DNA from: Rugamonas aquatica
GTDB lineage: Bacteria; Pseudomonadota; Gammaproteobacteria; Burkholderiales; Burkholderiaceae_D
Direction: 5' to 3'
Assembly (NCBI RefSeq): GCF_009380215.1
Contig: NZ_WHUG01000006.1
Span: 280,099 to 344,098 of the forward strand
DNA length: 64,000 bases
The position numbers and the translations under genes were made by a program. Of the stretch, positions 40,987-49,009 are shown one piece after another. Numbering within the stretch: the stretch's first letter is position 1; each line of letters starts with the position of its first letter. Under the pieces are notes generated by a model. That model was not told the origin of the DNA. It worked only from the letters and a program-made list of their open reading frames with translations, and did no database searches.

Positions 40987-41640
40987 ATGAACAAGAAACT
41001 CCTCTCCGTCGCCGCCATCGCGGGCGTGCTGGGCTTGCTTAATTTGATGAGCCACGCCGAGCAGCGCGGCCAGGCGCCGTTCAAGGCGCTGGTCAGCCCG
41101 GCCACTTGCGCGCAGCCGCAGTGGCCGAACGAGGCGCGGCGTTATGAGATCGAAGGCGTGACGACGATACGTTTCCGCATCGGCGAGGATGGCAAGGTCG
41201 TGCGGCCGGAAGTGTCCGGGAGCAGCGGCTGGAAGATTCTCGACGATGCCGCCATCAAGGGCATTTCCCGTTGCGTGTTCCAGCCCAATCTGGACGAGGC
41301 CAGGGACGGCGCGTCATTCCCGGTGCAGTTCGTATGGCAGTTCAGCGACGGCCCGGTGATCCGTCCCTTGCTGGTGGCCGACAGCTGCCAGCCTTCCGAG
41401 CGCTTCCAGACATTCAAGGACTCCGACCGCCGGCCCAGCGGCAGCGACGGCATCCTGCTGCGCTTCCTGGTCAACAGCGATGGTGCGCCGATCCGCGTGG
41501 TCGCCGAGCCCAACGGGCAGGCGCCGGATCTGGTTGCGCAGGCGGCCGACTATCTGCAAACCTGCCGTTTCGCGATCGATCCGCAGCTGCCCGGCCAGCG
41601 CACCGATACGGCTTTCGGCCGCGTGCTGCTCAAGATGTAA
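40987..41640 (+). CDS. TonB-C domain protein (periplasmic, two TonB_C modules)
   Basis: 217 aa with an N-terminal signal/anchor ('LLSVAAIAGVLGLLNLMSHA'). Two TonB-C-like repeats: 'CAQPQWPNEARRYEIEGVTT' with 'IRFRIGEDGKVVRPEVSGSS' and 'CVFQPN', and a second 'CQPSERFQTFKDSDRRPSGS' with 'LRFLVNSDGAPIRVVAEPNG' and 'CRFAID'. It lacks the Pro-rich spacer of true TonB, so it may be an outer-membrane-related envelope protein rather than an energy transducer. Confidence 0.82.
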   Translation: MNKKLLSVAAIAGVLGLLNLMSHAEQRGQAPFKALVSPATCAQPQWPNEARRYEIEGVTTIRFRIGEDGKVVRPEVSGSSGWKILDDAAIKGISRCVFQPNLDEARDGASFPVQFVWQFSDGPVIRPLLVADSCQPSERFQTFKDSDRRPSGSDGILLRFLVNSDGAPIRVVAEPNGQAPDLVAQAADYLQTCRFAIDPQLPGQRTDTAFGRVLLKM

Positions 41641-41647
41641 TCGGCGC

Positions 41648-41836
41648 CTAGCGCAGGTCGGCGGCGCGGCGCTTGTCCGGCTCCGACAGCACGCGGGCGA
41701 TCACCGGCAGCGGCACGCCCGCGTCTTCGAGGAAAGTGGCGGCGGCTTCGCGGCCAGCGGTTTCCAGCAGGGCCAGGCCGGCATTGACGGCGATGGCTTT
41801 GACGCGGTCAGGACGCGAACGACGTTCTATTTGCAT
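41648..41836 (-). CDS. Small hypothetical protein
   Basis: 62 aa from ATG 41836, which has GGGAG upstream; a longer in-frame start at 41893 is less likely. Mostly helical: 'AIAVNAGLALLETAGREAAA' then 'EDAGVPLPVIARVLSEPDKR', with a basic end. Such short helical proteins are common next to regulators in Oxalobacteraceae. Function unknown. Confidence 0.6.
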   Translation of the reverse strand: MQIERRSRPDRVKAIAVNAGLALLETAGREAAATFLEDAGVPLPVIARVLSEPDKRRAADLR

Positions 41837-41912
41837 GGGCGACTCCCGTGACGATAAACAGTAGCGCTCAAGCGTAGCACAAAAGCCCGCCATGTACTCA
41901 ATCTGACAACGT

Positions 41913-42323
41913 TCAGGCCGTCTTCTGGTGGAAGCCGCCGCGCATGGCGCTGGCGCTGTGGATGGCGTTGAGTATCTCGTCGAGGCTGGACGGCTTGGTG
42001 ATATGCTGGTCGAAGCCCACGCTGCGGGTGCGTGCCAGCGTGGCCGGATCGTCCCAGGCGGTGAAGGCGATCAGCGCCACTTCCTGGAATGCCGGCAAGG
42101 CTCGCAGCGCCTGCGCCACCTGGTAGCCGTCCATGCCGGGCATGCCCAGGTCCAGCAGGACGACATCGGGCATGAAGGCCATGGCCGTTTGCAAGCCTTC
42201 CGCGCCGGAGTAGGCCACCGCCGTTTTGTAGTTGTACAAGCCGAGCAACTCTGCTGCGATATCGGCGGCCGCGTCGTTATCGTCGACGATCAGGATGCGA
42301 GGGGGGATGGTGGTCTGGTCCAT
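41913..42323 (-). CDS. Single-domain response regulator (CheY-like)
   Basis: 136 aa from ATG 42323; the longer frame from 42416 adds an unnatural N-terminus. Receiver motifs: 'RILIVDDNDAAADIAAELLG', phospho-Asp in 'VVLLDLGMPGMDGYQVAQAL', Thr in 'LIAFTAWDD' and Lys in 'DQHITKPSSLDEILNAI'. No output domain, so it probably shuttles phosphate or acts by protein contact, for example with one of the hybrid kinases. No kinase gene is adjacent. Confidence 0.88.
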   Translation of the reverse strand: MDQTTIPPRILIVDDNDAAADIAAELLGLYNYKTAVAYSGAEGLQTAMAFMPDVVLLDLGMPGMDGYQVAQALRALPAFQEVALIAFTAWDDPATLARTRSVGFDQHITKPSSLDEILNAIHSASAMRGGFHQKTA

Positions 42324-42538
42324 GATGTTGAACGAAAAAGTAAGCAACAAAGACGGTTGCTGGTCGTTCGGCTGGGTCCGGGCCGGATGGACTAAGGGTG
42401 CCGCGGTTTTGGGCACTTAGTTACGGAATGCAAGTTACAGTTCCTACGATAAATTATATCCCAGTTGTGCGGCGATTGCGCGGCTTGAAGAAACGGCGAA
42501 CGTCACTAAATTGACTGGATACACACAAAGGATAGAAC

Positions 42539-43039
42539 ATGACCACTACTGAAAAAGCCATCCTGGCCGGCGGATGTTTCTGGGGCGTGCAGGATCTGGT
42601 GCGCAAATACCCGGGCGTGCTGGCAACGCGGGTGGGCTACAGCGGCGGCGATGTGCCGAACGCCACCTATCGCAACCACGGCACCCATGCCGAGGCGCTG
42701 GAAATCATCTTCGATCCGGCCGTCATCAGCTACCGCAAGATCCTGGAATTCTTCTTCCAGATCCACGATCCGAGCACCCGCAACCGGCAGGGCAACGATA
42801 TCGGCACGAGTTATCGGTCGGCAATTTATTACACCAGCGAGCAACAGAAAGCGACGGCCGAGGACACCATCGCCGACGTCAACGCTTCCGGCTTGTGGCC
42901 GGGCAAAGTCGTCACCGAAGTGGCGCCGGCGGGGCCGTTTTGGGAGGCGGAACCGGAGCATCAGGACTATCTTGAGCGCATTCCCAATGGCTACACCTGC
43001 CATTTCATCCGGCCGGACTGGCAGTTGCCCAAGCGCTGA
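42539..43039 (+). CDS. msrA: Peptide methionine sulfoxide reductase A
   Basis: 166 aa. The catalytic motif 'AILAGGCFWGVQDLVRKYPG' with the reactive Cys, followed by 'GYSGGDVPNATYRNHGTHAE' and 'FFQIHDPSTRNRQGNDIGTS', is diagnostic. It reduces methionine-S-sulfoxide in proteins, using thioredoxin, during oxidative stress. GGATAGAAC precedes the ATG at 42539. The usual recycling cysteines near the C-terminus are not clearly present; only 'YTCHFIRPDW' has a Cys there. Confidence 0.95.
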   Translation: MTTTEKAILAGGCFWGVQDLVRKYPGVLATRVGYSGGDVPNATYRNHGTHAEALEIIFDPAVISYRKILEFFFQIHDPSTRNRQGNDIGTSYRSAIYYTSEQQKATAEDTIADVNASGLWPGKVVTEVAPAGPFWEAEPEHQDYLERIPNGYTCHFIRPDWQLPKR

Positions 43040-43158
43040 GCTGAAATAAATCTGCAATATAAACAATCACTTACAAACCAGAAGGTATTCGGAAGGCAGG
43101 TTTTGCGACCTGCCGCTACAGTGGGCTCATGTTTCATTTCCATTCGTTAGGAAGTACC

Positions 43159-43566
43159 ATGAGTCAATTATTTACAGCAGTGTATGAAGTCACCAGCGCC
43201 GTCGAAGGCCGTCCCACTTTGCGCCTGAACCTGGTCGTGAACGCCCACAACGATAGCGTGATCGGCCATGCGCGGGTGGCGTTCGACGGCGGCGAAAGCG
43301 TCGGCATTTCGGTGCGCGGACACCACACCGAGATCGAGGGCGAGTATCCCTTGCAAGCCATCGTGCTGGCCGGCCTGCCGGCGATTTTCCCGACCCTGGA
43401 AGAAGAACCGAGCGCGTTCCAGTTGCTGATGGTGTTGCCCACCGCCGCCCGCGACGGACAGGTTTGCTACAAGATGAGTTTTGGCGCACAGCAACAAGCG
43501 CGCATCGTCGAGATACGTGATGGCGTCGCCCGCGCGGTATTACCGGAGCTGGCCACCGGCACCTGA
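43159..43566 (+). CDS. DUF1842-like protein
   Basis: 135 aa from ATG 43159 (TTAGGAAG upstream). 'LFTAVYEVTSAVEGRPTLRL', 'NLVVNAHNDSVIGHARVAFD' and 'LQAIVLAGLPAIFP' resemble DUF1842, a small beta-sandwich family of Burkholderiales. No signal peptide. Function unknown. Followed by a terminator at 43641. Confidence 0.6.
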   Translation: MSQLFTAVYEVTSAVEGRPTLRLNLVVNAHNDSVIGHARVAFDGGESVGISVRGHHTEIEGEYPLQAIVLAGLPAIFPTLEEEPSAFQLLMVLPTAARDGQVCYKMSFGAQQQARIVEIRDGVARAVLPELATGT

Positions 43567-43640
43567 CCCGTACCACTTCGCGGCAGCCGAAAATTGGTAC
43601 TCGTCAAATAACACAATGTTCAATTTGAGACATTCGAAAG

Positions 43641-43665
43641 TCCGGCCCTTGGAGGCCGGATTTTC
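43641..43665 (+). terminator. Rho-independent terminator
   Basis: Stem TCCGGCC (43641-43647) / GGCCGGA (43654-43660) with a short loop and TTTTCT after it. It closes the DUF1842-like transcript and isolates the chitinase cluster, whose own AT-rich leader (43720-43858) ends in a strong GGAGGAG site. Confidence 0.75.
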
Positions 43666-43858
43666 TGCTTTAACTGGTTAGTATGCGCTTACTAACCATT
43701 TCAAGTTCCATATCTATTCTTGCTGCAATTACTCTTCCTATTTTGAAACTGGTATTTGATTGGATGTAATAAAACAAAACCACTTGACTACCACTTTTTT
43801 AAGCTCCATCCTGAAAAAACAATAAAAGCATAGATTCACCAACCCAGGAGGAGAAAGC

Positions 43859-45580
43859 ATGGAACGCGCAGTCAAGGGAAATGCGGCCGTACTCGGCCTT
43901 ATCGCCAGCATGCTGGCGGCTTGCGGTGGGGGGAGCGACGGCTCCACCACCGCCACACCACAAATGAAACTGCTGGGCGGCGTACACACCGCCGCCGCAG
44001 CCGCCGATTGCCCGGCATGGTCGTCCAGCGCGATCTACACCGTCGGCATGTGCGTGACCTACAACGGCAACACCTACAAGGCCAAATGGTGGACGCAAAA
44101 TAACGTCCCCGGCACCGAGGAGTGGGGACCATGGGCGCTGCAAGCTGTGACGCCGACGCCAACGCCAACTCCGACGCCAACGCCAACGCCAACGCCAACG
44201 CCAACGCCGACTCCAACGCCGACACCAACGCCGACACCAACGCCAACGCCGACACCAACGCCAACGCCGACCCCTACGCCAGTGGGCGGCCGTGAAATCG
44301 GCTCCTACTTCGCGCAGTGGGGCGTGTACGGCCGCAGCTACGAAGTGGCCGACATCCACACCACCAAGACCCCGGTCAACGGCGTACAGACCAGCGTGGC
44401 CGACCAGCTCACCTTCATCAACTACGCCTTCGGCAACACCTACGCCAAGAACGGCGGCTACGAATGCGACATGGTCACGCGCGCCGAAGTGGGCAACGAC
44501 ACGCCAACCTCGCCGCAAGCCGGCACCGGCGGCGACGCCTACGCCGACTACCAACGCCAGCCCACCCGCACCGTGGACGGCAAGACCGTGCCATGGGACG
44601 CTCCGCTGACCGGCAACTTCCTGCAACTGAAGCTGCTCAAAGCCGCGCACCCGAATCTGAAGGTGTTCATCTCGCTGGGCGGCTGGACCTGGTCGAAGAA
44701 CTTCTCGGCCGCAGCCAAGACCGACGCGCTGCGCAAGCAGCTGGCCAAGTCCTGCGTGAAGATGTTCATCGCCGGCGACCTGCCGGTGCAGGATGGCCGT
44801 GGCGGCGCAGGCTCCGGCAAGGGCGTGTTTGACGGCATCGACATCGACTGGGAATACCCGGGCGGTGGCGGCCAGCCATACAACACCGTCGACGCGGTCA
44901 ACGACAAGCATAACTTCACGCTGCTGATGGCCGAGTTCCGCGCGCAACTGGATGCGCAAGGCGCCATCGACGGCAAGCGTTATGCACTGACGGCCGCCAT
45001 CGGCGCCGGCACCGAGAAGATCGCCCAGACCGAACCGGCCGTGTATTCGCAGTACATGGACTGGGTCAACCTGATGACCTATGACTTCCACGGCGGCTGG
45101 GAAAGCACCACCAACTTCCACTCGCCGCTGTACCACGATCCTGCCGATCCCGCGACCGGCGTCCTCGCCAAGTACAATACCAACGACGCCGTCACAGCGC
45201 TGGTGGCAGCCGGTATGCCGCGCAATAAGATCCTGCTCGGCGTGCCGTTCTACGGACGTGGATGGAAAGGCGTAGCCGCCGGCCCTAACGCCAACGGCCT
45301 GTATCAAACCACCACAGGCGGCGCGGCCGGTACCTACGAAGCCGGCATCGACGACTACAAGGTATTGGTCAACAAGTCCGGCACGCGTTGGTACCATCCG
45401 CAGACCAAGCAGCTGTTCCTGTACACCGGCACCGGCGAATGGTGGAGCTACGACGATCCGACCGTGATCGCCACCAAGATGCAGTACATGAAGGACCAGG
45501 GCCTGCGAGGCGCCTTCTCGTGGGAGCTGGACGGCGATGCCAACGGCACCCTGACCAGCGCTGTCTGGAAAGGACGCTAA
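43859..45580 (+). CDS. GH18 chitinase with lipoprotein leader and chitin-binding module
   Basis: 573 aa. Lipoprotein-type leader ending in 'ASMLAACGGGSDGS', a ChtBD3/CBM5-12 module (about 50-95: 'CPAWSSSAIYTVGMCVTYNG', 'YKAKWWTQNNVPGTEEWGPW'), a 44-residue Thr-Pro linker, then a GH18 barrel: 'NLKVFISLGGWTWSKNF', catalytic 'GVFDGIDIDWEYPGGG' (Glu about 331), 'VNLMTYDFHGGWE' and 'GAFSWELDGDANG'. It hydrolyses beta-1,4-GlcNAc bonds of chitin with retention. Likely outer-membrane-tethered. First gene of a four-gene cluster; the next starts 3 bp after its stop. Confidence 0.96.
   Translation: MERAVKGNAAVLGLIASMLAACGGGSDGSTTATPQMKLLGGVHTAAAAADCPAWSSSAIYTVGMCVTYNGNTYKAKWWTQNNVPGTEEWGPWALQAVTPTPTPTPTPTPTPTPTPTPTPTPTPTPTPTPTPTPTPTPTPTPVGGREIGSYFAQWGVYGRSYEVADIHTTKTPVNGVQTSVADQLTFINYAFGNTYAKNGGYECDMVTRAEVGNDTPTSPQAGTGGDAYADYQRQPTRTVDGKTVPWDAPLTGNFLQLKLLKAAHPNLKVFISLGGWTWSKNFSAAAKTDALRKQLAKSCVKMFIAGDLPVQDGRGGAGSGKGVFDGIDIDWEYPGGGGQPYNTVDAVNDKHNFTLLMAEFRAQLDAQGAIDGKRYALTAAIGAGTEKIAQTEPAVYSQYMDWVNLMTYDFHGGWESTTNFHSPLYHDPADPATGVLAKYNTNDAVTALVAAGMPRNKILLGVPFYGRGWKGVAAGPNANGLYQTTTGGAAGTYEAGIDDYKVLVNKSGTRWYHPQTKQLFLYTGTGEWWSYDDPTVIATKMQYMKDQGLRGAFSWELDGDANGTLTSAVWKGR
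44150..44281 (+). repeat. (ACG/ACT-CC-x)n Thr-Pro linker repeat
   Basis: 22 tandem Thr-Pro codon pairs (132 bp) built almost entirely of ACG/ACT/ACA-CCA/CCG/CCC/CCT units. It encodes the extended linker between the chitin-binding module and GH18 domain. A matching 23-unit tract lies at 46892-47029 in the next chitinase gene. Confidence 0.95.
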
Positions 45581-45583
45581 GCC

Positions 45584-46600
45584 ATGAAGCGCCATGCCGC
45601 TGTCCAAACCATCGGCGTCAGCGACGCATGGCGCAGCTGGATCGCCGAGAACCTGATCCTCGGCAGCCGGCCGGATACACTGGCCGGCATCCTGATCCAG
45701 TCCGGCATCGGAGCGCGCGATGCGCACGCGGAGATCGCCGCCGCGCTGCGCAGCCCTTATCTACAGGGCGTATCGCGTCTGCATAACCGGCTGGCCAAGC
45801 GTGACTGGGTGCTGCGCATCCAGTCGCAATTGAACCGGCTGGCGCCGGCCGTCGTGCCGTGGCGGGAGCGCCTTTCCGCCGCGGAGTTCCTGGAGCAGCA
45901 CTACCTGCGCAACCAGCCGGTCATCATCACCGGCATGCTGGAGGATTGCGCGGCCCGCAGCAAGTGGACGCTGGATTACCTCGGCAGCCAGTTGGGCGAC
46001 CGTATGGTGGAAGTGCAGTTCGGCCGCAGCGCCGATCCGGACTACGAGATGAACAGCCTGTCCCACAAGCGCCGCATGCGTTTCGGCGAGTACGTGGAAC
46101 TGGTGCGCGACAGCGGCCATACCAACGACTTCTACATGACGGCCAATAACGACGGCCAGAATCGCGAGTCGCTGCAGGAGCTGATGGCCGATGCACCGCC
46201 GCTGACGGACTATCTGACGCCGGAAGGGCGGGGCTTTTTCTGGTTTGGTCCGGCCGGCACCATCACGCCGTTCCATCACGACCTGACCAACAACTTCATG
46301 ATCCAGATCGCGGGACGCAAACGCGTACGGCTGATCGCGCCTTGCGATACGCCCAAGCTGTACAACCAGCGTCACTGCTTTACTCCGGTCGATGGACGCA
46401 ACATCGACCTGCAGCGTTTTCCGATGATGGCAGACGTGCCGGTCATCGACTGCGTGCTGGAACCGGGAGAGATCCTGTTCCTGCCCGTCGGTTGGTGGCA
46501 CTTCGTCGAAGCGCTGGACATCACCATCACCATTTCTGCCACCCACTTCAAGTGGGACAACGATTTCTACAGCCATTACCCGAACAATCACGACTTCTAA
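45584..46600 (+). CDS. JmjC/cupin_8-type 2-oxoglutarate-dependent oxygenase
   Basis: 338 aa, no signal peptide. The JmjC-like core has 'QPVIITGMLEDC', 'GRGFFWFGPAGTITPFHHDL' (Fe ligands H-x-D), 'TNNFMIQIAGRKRVRLIAPC' and 'ILFLPVGWWHFVEALDITIT' with the distal His. The N-terminal about 100 residues are helical. Related cupin-like hydroxylases in Gram-negatives sit beside TonB receptors and glycan genes. Here it is embedded between two chitinase genes, 3 bp after one and 15 bp before the other. The protein it hydroxylates, if any, is unknown. Confidence 0.88.
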   Translation: MKRHAAVQTIGVSDAWRSWIAENLILGSRPDTLAGILIQSGIGARDAHAEIAAALRSPYLQGVSRLHNRLAKRDWVLRIQSQLNRLAPAVVPWRERLSAAEFLEQHYLRNQPVIITGMLEDCAARSKWTLDYLGSQLGDRMVEVQFGRSADPDYEMNSLSHKRRMRFGEYVELVRDSGHTNDFYMTANNDGQNRESLQELMADAPPLTDYLTPEGRGFFWFGPAGTITPFHHDLTNNFMIQIAGRKRVRLIAPCDTPKLYNQRHCFTPVDGRNIDLQRFPMMADVPVIDCVLEPGEILFLPVGWWHFVEALDITITISATHFKWDNDFYSHYPNNHDF

Positions 46601-46615
46601 AATACGGGAGACAAA

Positions 46616-49000
46616 ATGCGACATAACCTTTTGATGCTGGCGCTGATCGGCAGCGCCGTTGCTGCCTGCGGCGGCGGTTCCGATCCCCAGAGCGCAACGC
46701 CTGCGCCTAAACTGCTGGGCGGCGTGCACACCGCAGCCGCAACCGCCGATTGCCCTGCATGGTCGTCCGGCGCGATCTACACCGCCGGCATGTGCGTGAC
46801 CTATGGCGGCAATACCTACAAGGCCAAATGGTGGACCCAGAATAACGTGCCAGGCACCGAGGAGTGGGGACCATGGGCGCTGCAATCCGTGACGCCAACT
46901 CCGACTCCGACTCCGACTCCAACGCCTACGCCGACCCCAACGCCAACGCCGACTCCAACGCCAACGCCAACGCCAACGCCAACGCCGACTCCAACGCCGA
47001 CTCCAACGCCGACTCCAACGCCAACGCCGGTCGCATGCCGTCCCGACGGCCTGACCTCGCCGGTGCCGAACGTGAACTACTGCGGCGTGTACGACGCCAA
47101 TGGCCGCGAGAAGCTGGCCAATGGCCTGAACCGCCGCATCGTCGGCTACTTCACCAGCTGGCGCACGGGCGCGAACAACACGCCGGCCTACCTGGTCAAC
47201 AACATCCCGTGGGATAAAGTCACCCACATCAATTACGCCTTCGCCTCGGTGGACGCGAGTGCCAAGGTCCAACTGGGCACCGGCGCCAACAACCCGGATA
47301 CCGGCCTGACCTGGCCAACGATCCCCGCTGCCGCGATGGACCCGTCGCTGCCCTACAAAGGCCACTTCAACCTGCTGGCGCAGTACAAGAAGCGCTACCC
47401 CGGCGTGAAAGTGATGCTGTCCGTAGGCGGCTGGGCAGGCAGCGGCGGCTACTACACCGCCACCACCAACGCCGACGGCTCGCTCAACACCAACGGCATC
47501 AACACGCTGGCCGATTCGATGGTCGCCGTACTCCGTCAATACACTTTCTTCGACGGCATCGACATCGACTACGAGCATCCGACCACCAACAACGAAGCCG
47601 GCAACCCGCTCGACTTCGGCCTCTCCAAGCCACGCCTGGCGGGCCTGATGAAGAGCTACAACGTGCTGCTGAAAACTGTACGCCAGAAGCTCGACACCGC
47701 AGCCGTCGCCGACAACAAGTACTACATGCTGACCATCGCCGGCTCGGCATCGGGCTGGATATTGCGCGGCGAGGAAAATCTCTCCGGCCTGCAGTACCTC
47801 GACTATGCCAGCCTGATGTCCTATGACCTGCACGGCGGCTGGAACCAGTACGTCGGCCCGAACGCCGCGCTGTTCGACGACGGCAACGACGCGGAACTCC
47901 GCGCAGGCAATGCCTACTCGTACGGCGGCATCGGCTACCTCAACGTCGACTGGGCTTACCGCTACTATCGTGGCGCATTGCAGGCCGGCCGTATCAACGT
48001 CGGCGTGCCGTACTACACGCGTGGCTGGAAGGATGTCACCGGCGGCACCAACGGCCTGTGGGGCACCACGCCGCTCGTGAACGACACCGTCACCTGCGCC
48101 GGCGTCAAAACCTGCGGCACCGGCGCGGTCGGCATCGACAACGTCTGGTACGACCTCGATACCAACGGCAAGCCTGTACCTGGCGGCGGTAATCCGCTGT
48201 GGCATGCGCTCAACCTGCAAAACGGCATCGTGCCGGACTACCTGGATGTCTACGGCGTCACCGAGAAAACCATCACCGGCACCTACACCGCCAACTACAG
48301 CGCGACGATGGCTGCGCCTTGGTTGTGGAACGCCACCCGCAAAGTCTTCATCTCCACCGAGACGGCGCAATCGATGGCAGCCAAAACCCAGTACGTGATC
48401 GACCAGGGCATCGGCGGCATCATGATCTGGGAACTGGCCGGCGACTACGCCTGGGACGCCAGCAAGAACGGCGGCAAAGGCGAGTACTTCATGGGCTACA
48501 CGCTGACCACCAACATCTACAACGCCTTCAAGACCGCCAGCCCTTACGGCGCGGTGCGTGCTGAATCGCCGATCCCGGCGAGTAGCGCCAAAGTGTCCAT
48601 CGCGTTGGGCGGCTGGAAGCTCGGCGACAGTAATTACCCGATCAACCCTGTGATGACGCTGACGAACAACACCACCGTCACCATACCGGGCGGCTCGGTG
48701 GTGGAGTTTGACTATCCGGTATCGGCGCCCGCCAACATGAGCGACCAATCGGGTTACGGCCTGACCGTCACCAAGGCCGGCTACACGGGGCCGAATAATA
48801 TCGGCGGCTTCAAGGCCAACTTCAACCACGCCAAGTTCACCATCCCGACATGGCAGTCGCTGGCGCCTGGCGCTTCGGTGTCGCTGACGCTGAACTACTC
48901 GCTGCCGATCTCTGGGCCGTCCGCCTACGTCATCACAGTGAGCGGCGTGCGCTACGCCTTGAGCGACGAGTACCCCGGCCTGCCGGTCGCGTTGAAATAA
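46616..49000 (+). CDS. Large GH18 chitinase with N- and C-terminal binding domains
   Basis: 794 aa. Lipoprotein leader ('GSAVAACGGGSDPQSATPAP'), ChtBD3 module (about 45-90) nearly identical in plan to the upstream chitinase, a 46-residue Thr-Pro linker (about 93-138), then GH18: 'GVKVMLSVGGWAGSGGYY', catalytic 'FFDGIDIDYEHPTTNNE' (Glu about 320), 'LMSYDLHGGWNQYVG', 'GGIMIWELAGDYAWD'. The C-terminal about 150 residues ('KVSIALGGWKLGDSNYPINP', 'SLAPGASVSLTLNYSLPISG') form an extra chitin-binding beta domain. Likely acts on crystalline chitin outside the cell. Confidence 0.96.
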   Translation: MRHNLLMLALIGSAVAACGGGSDPQSATPAPKLLGGVHTAAATADCPAWSSGAIYTAGMCVTYGGNTYKAKWWTQNNVPGTEEWGPWALQSVTPTPTPTPTPTPTPTPTPTPTPTPTPTPTPTPTPTPTPTPTPTPTPVACRPDGLTSPVPNVNYCGVYDANGREKLANGLNRRIVGYFTSWRTGANNTPAYLVNNIPWDKVTHINYAFASVDASAKVQLGTGANNPDTGLTWPTIPAAAMDPSLPYKGHFNLLAQYKKRYPGVKVMLSVGGWAGSGGYYTATTNADGSLNTNGINTLADSMVAVLRQYTFFDGIDIDYEHPTTNNEAGNPLDFGLSKPRLAGLMKSYNVLLKTVRQKLDTAAVADNKYYMLTIAGSASGWILRGEENLSGLQYLDYASLMSYDLHGGWNQYVGPNAALFDDGNDAELRAGNAYSYGGIGYLNVDWAYRYYRGALQAGRINVGVPYYTRGWKDVTGGTNGLWGTTPLVNDTVTCAGVKTCGTGAVGIDNVWYDLDTNGKPVPGGGNPLWHALNLQNGIVPDYLDVYGVTEKTITGTYTANYSATMAAPWLWNATRKVFISTETAQSMAAKTQYVIDQGIGGIMIWELAGDYAWDASKNGGKGEYFMGYTLTTNIYNAFKTASPYGAVRAESPIPASSAKVSIALGGWKLGDSNYPINPVMTLTNNTTVTIPGGSVVEFDYPVSAPANMSDQSGYGLTVTKAGYTGPNNIGGFKANFNHAKFTIPTWQSLAPGASVSLTLNYSLPISGPSAYVITVSGVRYALSDEYPGLPVALK
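46892..47029 (+). repeat. Thr-Pro linker repeat (second copy)
   Basis: 23 tandem Thr-Pro codon pairs (138 bp), the same repeat family as 44150-44281, in the same orientation and about 2.7 kb apart. Confidence 0.95.
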
Positions 49001-49009
49001 GGGGATGCG

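Noticed and set aside
44150..44281. Short tandem repeat resembling a CRISPR array
   Set aside because: There are no unique spacers; the unit is a 6-bp codon pair that encodes a Thr-Pro linker in frame.
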